From the NCBI GenBank assembly GCA_965227535.1, contig OZ245761.1, positions 124,001-188,000 of the forward strand: 64,000 nucleotides of DNA, given 5' to 3'. Origin of the DNA: SZUA-430 sp965227535. GTDB taxonomy: Bacteria; Pseudomonadota; Alphaproteobacteria; Micropepsales; Micropepsaceae. This document shows, piece after piece, positions 60,711-64,000 of this stretch. Under the pieces are notes generated by a model. The model made no database searches, was not told the DNA's origin, and saw nothing but the letters and a program-made list of their open reading frames with translations. A program made the position numbers and the translations under genes. Position 1 is the stretch's first letter, and each line of letters opens with the position of its first letter.

Positions 60711-61493
60711 CTAACGGTGCAGGGCGGCCAAATCCGTCGCTCGCGCGACGCCAACCGTCAGAGTTCCAACAAGGCGCTCACCCTCGCGCACCATCTTGGG
60801 CCAAGCCCCATCGCCGCCGCGCGCGGAATAGAGCACGTGATCGTTGTCGTTCGTCGTGTCAGCCGCACCCTTCGTGACGTAAGGCGGCGCTGCGTAAATC
60901 TCCGCCGACAATTCTTTGGCGAAGAACATCTGGCTGGTAGCGACTTCGCGCTCACCCACCTGGACCTTCATATGAATGTGCGGCGTGCGCCCGCGATACC
61001 AGCCGGGATAGATCGTCACGAACTCGACGATGCCGTCGACATTCGCCACCTGACGTCCACGCAGAAAGCGATCGTCGTTGATGGGCTTGAGATGCCCATC
61101 GCTTGTCCGTTGATCGGTGCCCAGAGCCGGCGAGGCGCTGTAATTTCCTTCGGCATCGCAATGCCAAATGTCGACCAACGCACCCGGCACCGCCTCGCAT
61201 GTTTTGCTGTCGGCGATTTTCAGGCGCAGCAGAGTCTCAACCCCCGGCCGCCCGTCGCGAATGTCGCGCCGCACCAGAGCCTCGTCGACGTAGTAGGGAC
61301 CTTCCGTCATCGACGCGGTCAGCACGCATTGTCCGGTGTCTTCGAAACTGTAACTGACCGGCTTGAAGCCCGCGTTATTTGCAGACGTTAGAACGCGTAC
61401 CAAGCCGTACGCCCCTGCGCCCGCGGCAACCATCGCGCCGCCGCCGAGCAGCAGCGACCGCCGCGAAAACAATCCGCTCTCCGAACCGCTCAT
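60711..61493 (-). CDS. Intradiol ring-cleavage dioxygenase-like protein, Tat-type signal
   Basis: 260 residues. The N-terminus has SRRSLLLGGGAMVAAGAGAYG, a twin-Arg export signal. The core is the protocatechuate/catechol dioxygenase beta-like fold: TEGPYYVDEALVRRDI (Tyr ligand region), VDIWHCDAEGNYS, and YPGWYRGRTPHIHMKV with the metal-binding His pair. It should open a catechol-type ring using Fe(III); substrate unknown, and export suggests an unusual location. Confidence 0.85.
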   Translation of the reverse strand: MSGSESGLFSRRSLLLGGGAMVAAGAGAYGLVRVLTSANNAGFKPVSYSFEDTGQCVLTASMTEGPYYVDEALVRRDIRDGRPGVETLLRLKIADSKTCEAVPGALVDIWHCDAEGNYSASPALGTDQRTSDGHLKPINDDRFLRGRQVANVDGIVEFVTIYPGWYRGRTPHIHMKVQVGEREVATSQMFFAKELSAEIYAAPPYVTKGAADTTNDNDHVLYSARGGDGAWPKMVREGERLVGTLTVGVARATDLAALHR

Positions 61494-61569
61494 CGATGAC
61501 CTCCACGTGGATGACTAACCCCTCGCGAGACGCGACGCACGGCAAACAATGTAATCGAGTTTGTCGGTC

Positions 61570-62451
61570 TTAGCGCCGCCGCGACTTTTTTGTGGGTTCG
61601 CCGCTCGGAACCTGAACCTGCGCATTGAAGGCGCAAATGTCGAGGTTGGGCGAAACTTTCTTATAGAAGTCGGGCGCGGGGTTCCGCCGCTGATCCTTGA
61701 ACGCGGCAAATCCTTTCGACGCGGTGTCGACCACCTGGATCCGCGGCCGTTCGCCTTTGGGCATGTCGGCCGCCATCTGCATGCGCACGATCGGATCGCG
61801 TTTCGACGCATCCTGGATCACGCCGCTCTCGACCTTCGGGTCGCCGCGATTGAGCTTCTGCAAATATTGCATCCCGTCGAGCGCGCGCCCGAACGCGGTA
61901 AGGTTGCGGTCCAACCGCCGCGGCCCATGCCCGATCGGCACGTAGAACTCGGTGCCGCCGGTATCGGGATCGTTGTCGCGCGCCATCGCCAGCGTACCGG
62001 GGCAGTGGAGAATCCACATGCGCCCTTCCTTCCAGTCGCGCCCGACTGGAAACCCATCGACATGTCCCACTTCGTTCGCGAACAAATCGGGCGAACCCAG
62101 CTTCGTGAACGTCACGTCATCGTCGATCGGCCGATCGAACTCGGCCTTCAGCGCCGGCCACTCCGGCGTTTTCTTGTCATCGCCCTCGCCGATGCCGCCT
62201 TGCGCCACGAACCCGTCGATCACGCGATAGAACGATTGCCCGTCATAGAACTTGGCCCGCACGAGCGCCCGAAACCGTTCCGCGTGCTTCGGCGCAAAGT
62301 CCGGCGCAAGCTCCATCAGAACGCGCCCATAGCTTAGATCCATCACGACCAGATCTTCAGGATCGACCTCGCGCCAAGTTTCATCATCGGCGATCGCCGG
62401 CCCCGACAAAGCCAGCACCAACCCAACCGAAACGACAGACAGCAACCGCAT
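61570..62451 (-). CDS. Exported cyclophilin-type peptidyl-prolyl isomerase
   Basis: 293 residues with a signal peptide (MRLLSVVSVGLVLALSGPAIA). The cyclophilin core runs from VMDLSYGRVLMELAPDFAPKHAERF through FYRVIDGFVAQGG to GTLAMARDNDPDTGGTEFYVPIG, which holds the catalytic region. C-terminal extension of about 60 residues. Periplasmic protein-folding helper. ATG 62451 follows AAGGGGGTTCGT and is preferred over 62505. Confidence 0.88.
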   Translation of the reverse strand: MRLLSVVSVGLVLALSGPAIADDETWREVDPEDLVVMDLSYGRVLMELAPDFAPKHAERFRALVRAKFYDGQSFYRVIDGFVAQGGIGEGDDKKTPEWPALKAEFDRPIDDDVTFTKLGSPDLFANEVGHVDGFPVGRDWKEGRMWILHCPGTLAMARDNDPDTGGTEFYVPIGHGPRRLDRNLTAFGRALDGMQYLQKLNRGDPKVESGVIQDASKRDPIVRMQMAADMPKGERPRIQVVDTASKGFAAFKDQRRNPAPDFYKKVSPNLDICAFNAQVQVPSGEPTKKSRRR

Positions 62452-62511
62452 ACGAACCCCCTTAGTCTTGGGGCCTATTATAGTGACACAGAGGCCGGAG
62501 GCCACAGGCCC

Positions 62512-62811
62512 TCAGGGCGACGTTTTGAACGCGTTCACCACTTCGTTGTCCTTGCAGAAGTCCCGGAATTCGGTGACCGCCTGAAGCCTCCCCGCGAACC
62601 GTTCCTTCATCAGCACGAAGGCGAGCTTGCCCACCTCCTCCGGTGGCACGGTGACCCAGAACTCGCTCTGCTCGCGCCCGTCCGCGCTCGGCGTCTTCGG
62701 CCCCATGTCGTAGGTGTGCAGGCGCAAACTGCCGTCGGCTTGCAGCTGCAAGCGCACAGAGCGAAAATCGCCGGCATCGCGCCGGGCCAACTCGACATCG
62801 TTCGCGGACAT
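62512..62811 (-). CDS. Small hypothetical protein
   Basis: 99 residues, no signal or membrane segment. Contains VRLQLQADGSLRLHTYDMGP, a probable beta-sheet. ATG 62811 follows AGGAGGGGTCCC; the frame opens at 62838. Follows the TetR gene at 45 bases on the same strand. Confidence 0.65.
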   Translation of the reverse strand: MSANDVELARRDAGDFRSVRLQLQADGSLRLHTYDMGPKTPSADGREQSEFWVTVPPEEVGKLAFVLMKERFAGRLQAVTEFRDFCKDNEVVNAFKTSP

Positions 62812-62856
62812 GGGACCCCTCCTCAATGCGGGGGCCAAGCATAGCGCGACCGTCGC

Positions 62857-63531
62857 CTAACGCTTCAACAATCCGTGCAGCATCATGTCGATCGACTGCT
62901 CGACCAGCCGCTCCGGCGGCGTGAACCCAAAGTCGTCATGGGTAATGATCAGCGACACGAGCCCGTGCCCGACGGCCCACACGGCCTCGGCCATCGCCGA
63001 CACGTCCTTCGACCGTGTCACCTTCGCGGCGACGAGATCGGCGACCGATTGCTCCAGGCGCCCGAAGCACTTCATGCCCAGCGTCATCTCCTCAACCGGG
63101 ATGGTCTCGCCGCGCAACCGCCTCTCGCGAAACGCTTTCATCTTCGCGCCGCGTTTCAGGCGGGGCAGGGCGGTCATGAAGGTCAGGTGATACTCGCGCG
63201 GATTATCGATCCCGCAGCGCACATAGCAGCGCATCTCCGCCCGCATCCGCTGCAACGGATCGGTGATCCCCTCGACTGCCGCCTCCATCGCCGCACCAAG
63301 CTTTGCAAAGAAGCCTTCGCCGATCGCGAACAGCAGCGCCTCTTTGTCCGCGAAATGCTTGTACAAAAGAGTGGCCGTCACGCCGGCTTTCGCAGCGATC
63401 CGCCGCATCGACGTGGCGTCGATCCCGTCCTTCGCAAACATGTCGCCTGCGACGCGCAGAATTTGTGCGCGGCGCGCCGGGGCGCCGATGCGTTTGCGGG
63501 GCAGGGGAGGCCGTAGTTGTCGAACCGTCAT
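62857..63531 (-). CDS. TetR-family regulator divergent from RND adaptor
   Basis: 224 residues. Helix-turn-helix at about 22-62 (RRAQILRVAGDMFAKDGIDATSMRRIAAKAGVTATLLYKHFADKEAL). The C-terminal domain is the ligand pocket (MGLGHG/VGHGLVSLIITHDDFGF). Divergent from the RND adaptor gene, so it probably represses the efflux operon. ATG 63531 preferred over 63579. Operator candidate at 63606-63638. Confidence 0.9.
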   Translation of the reverse strand: MTVRQLRPPLPRKRIGAPARRAQILRVAGDMFAKDGIDATSMRRIAAKAGVTATLLYKHFADKEALLFAIGEGFFAKLGAAMEAAVEGITDPLQRMRAEMRCYVRCGIDNPREYHLTFMTALPRLKRGAKMKAFRERRLRGETIPVEEMTLGMKCFGRLEQSVADLVAAKVTRSKDVSAMAEAVWAVGHGLVSLIITHDDFGFTPPERLVEQSIDMMLHGLLKR

Positions 63532-63599
63532 CTTAGTGCCCGGTTTACCACAGAACGAGGTCAGCCGGTCTAGCACCATCCCCTGAACCGAGGATTAAG

Positions 63600-63638
63600 T
63601 TGACACTGTACACTTGCACGCCTAAATAAAGTGTACAG
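63600..63638 (+). promoter_or_regulatory. Sigma-70-type promoter with overlapping TetR operator
   Basis: TTGACA (63600-63605), 17-base spacer, TAAATA (63623-63628), driving the RND adaptor gene at 63677. A 10-bp inverted repeat, CTGTACACTT (63606-63615) and AAGTGTACAG (63629-63638), overlaps the spacer and the region just past -10, as expected for repression by the divergent TetR. Confidence 0.75.
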
Positions 63639-63676
63639 CGTTCACTCTGTCTGTGGGCGCGAGGGGCTGGGTCCAA

Positions 63677-64000
63677 ATGCGGATGGGCGTGAGAGCGACG
63701 ATGCTCTCCCTGGTGGCAGCCGGGGCAGTAGCGATGTTGTCGACGCTGATGGCCCCGCAGGCTGCGGCGCCCGAAGCAAAGCCGGTACCCGTCCGCGTCG
63801 CCATCGCCGCACCGGCCAGCCGGGCCGGTGAAATCCGGGCAACCGGCACGCTGCTCTTCAAGCGCGAAATCACGCTTTCCTTCAAAGTCTCCGGCATCGT
63901 CAAAAGCTTCAACGTCGACGCGGGCGACGCAGCCAAAGCCGGCGACGTCCTCGCGCGCCTGGACTCGACCGACGTCGGCGCACGCAGCCGGGACACGCAA
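63677..64000 (+). CDS. RND efflux periplasmic adaptor, 3' end outside window
   Basis: First 108 residues of a membrane fusion protein. An N-terminal helix (about 7-29) is followed by VRVAIAAPASRAGEIRATGTLLFKREITLSFKVSGIVKSFNVDAGDAAKAGDVLARLD, the lipoyl half-motif of MexA/AcrA-type adaptors. It should link an inner-membrane RND pump to an outer-membrane channel. Controlled by the divergent TetR. Frame remains open at 64000. Confidence 0.85.
   Translation, partial: MRMGVRATMLSLVAAGAVAMLSTLMAPQAAAPEAKPVPVRVAIAAPASRAGEIRATGTLLFKREITLSFKVSGIVKSFNVDAGDAAKAGDVLARLDSTDVGARSRDTQ

Noticed and set aside
1..64000. CRISPR array, rRNA operon, plasmid origin or intact insertion sequence
   Set aside because: No regularly spaced repeats, rRNA sequence, replication initiator gene, iteron cluster or transposase gene was seen in the window.

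Overview
The window is 64 kb of GC-rich (about two-thirds G+C) alphaproteobacterial chromosome. The host group is inferred from an HWE-family histidine kinase with a FAT-GUY receiver, a Cox15-type CtaA, DUF2842, an EmrAB-type pump, a GH17-GT2 glucan synthase and the gene set DUF2842, ctaA, metY, CoA-binding protein, enoyl-CoA hydratase, PaaI thioesterase, rplM-rpsI and argC. I remember this set as lying close together in many alphaproteobacteria; here it is spread over about 40 kb with accessory genes in between. I cannot assign a genus.

Layout. 0-5 kb: the 5' part of panE, a four-sensor-domain HWE kinase with its receiver protein, and an unrecognised gene. 5-14 kb: small envelope proteins, a HerA-like ATPase, YqhA, DUF2842, an Asp/Glu racemase, ctaA, a glutathione transferase, an exported methyltransferase, metY and a CoA-binding protein. 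14.1-20.0 kb: the most unusual stretch. It has a REP-like palindrome, a DUF3631 protein with a decayed P-loop, then a lower-GC island with a membrane-anchored tail-collar protein, a 69-nt inverted repeat, a HEPN-motif protein with a small partner, and a GHKL ATPase fused to a PD-(D/E)XK nuclease. I read this island as a candidate, possibly undescribed, anti-phage or anti-plasmid module. 20-26 kb: an acyltransferase, speD, a LysR regulator, a Spy-like protein, a second glutathione transferase and an AT-rich block with an outer-membrane protein, bounded by near-identical GST 3' ends. 26.8-37.5 kb: malic enzyme, AraC, LuxR and receiver regulators, enoyl-CoA hydratase and a TetR-controlled EmrAB-like efflux cluster.

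37.5-47.5 kb: three scattered paralogues of a membrane-anchored EF-hand protein surround rplM-rpsI and small exported proteins. 47.6-54 kb: argC, a beta-propeller protein, glyA, tRNA-Lys, GNAT enzymes and an ABC exporter. 54-64 kb: a GH17-GT2 glucan synthase, a lipoprotein, a pirin, an intradiol dioxygenase, a cyclophilin, and a TetR gene divergent from an RND adaptor that runs off the window, with a clear promoter and operator between them.

How genes work together. metY with the CoA-binding protein, and the divergent emrB / tetR-paaI-emrA set, look like functional units. The kinase and receiver form a sensory pair of general-stress type. All functional statements rest on motifs and remembered family features; no database search was run.
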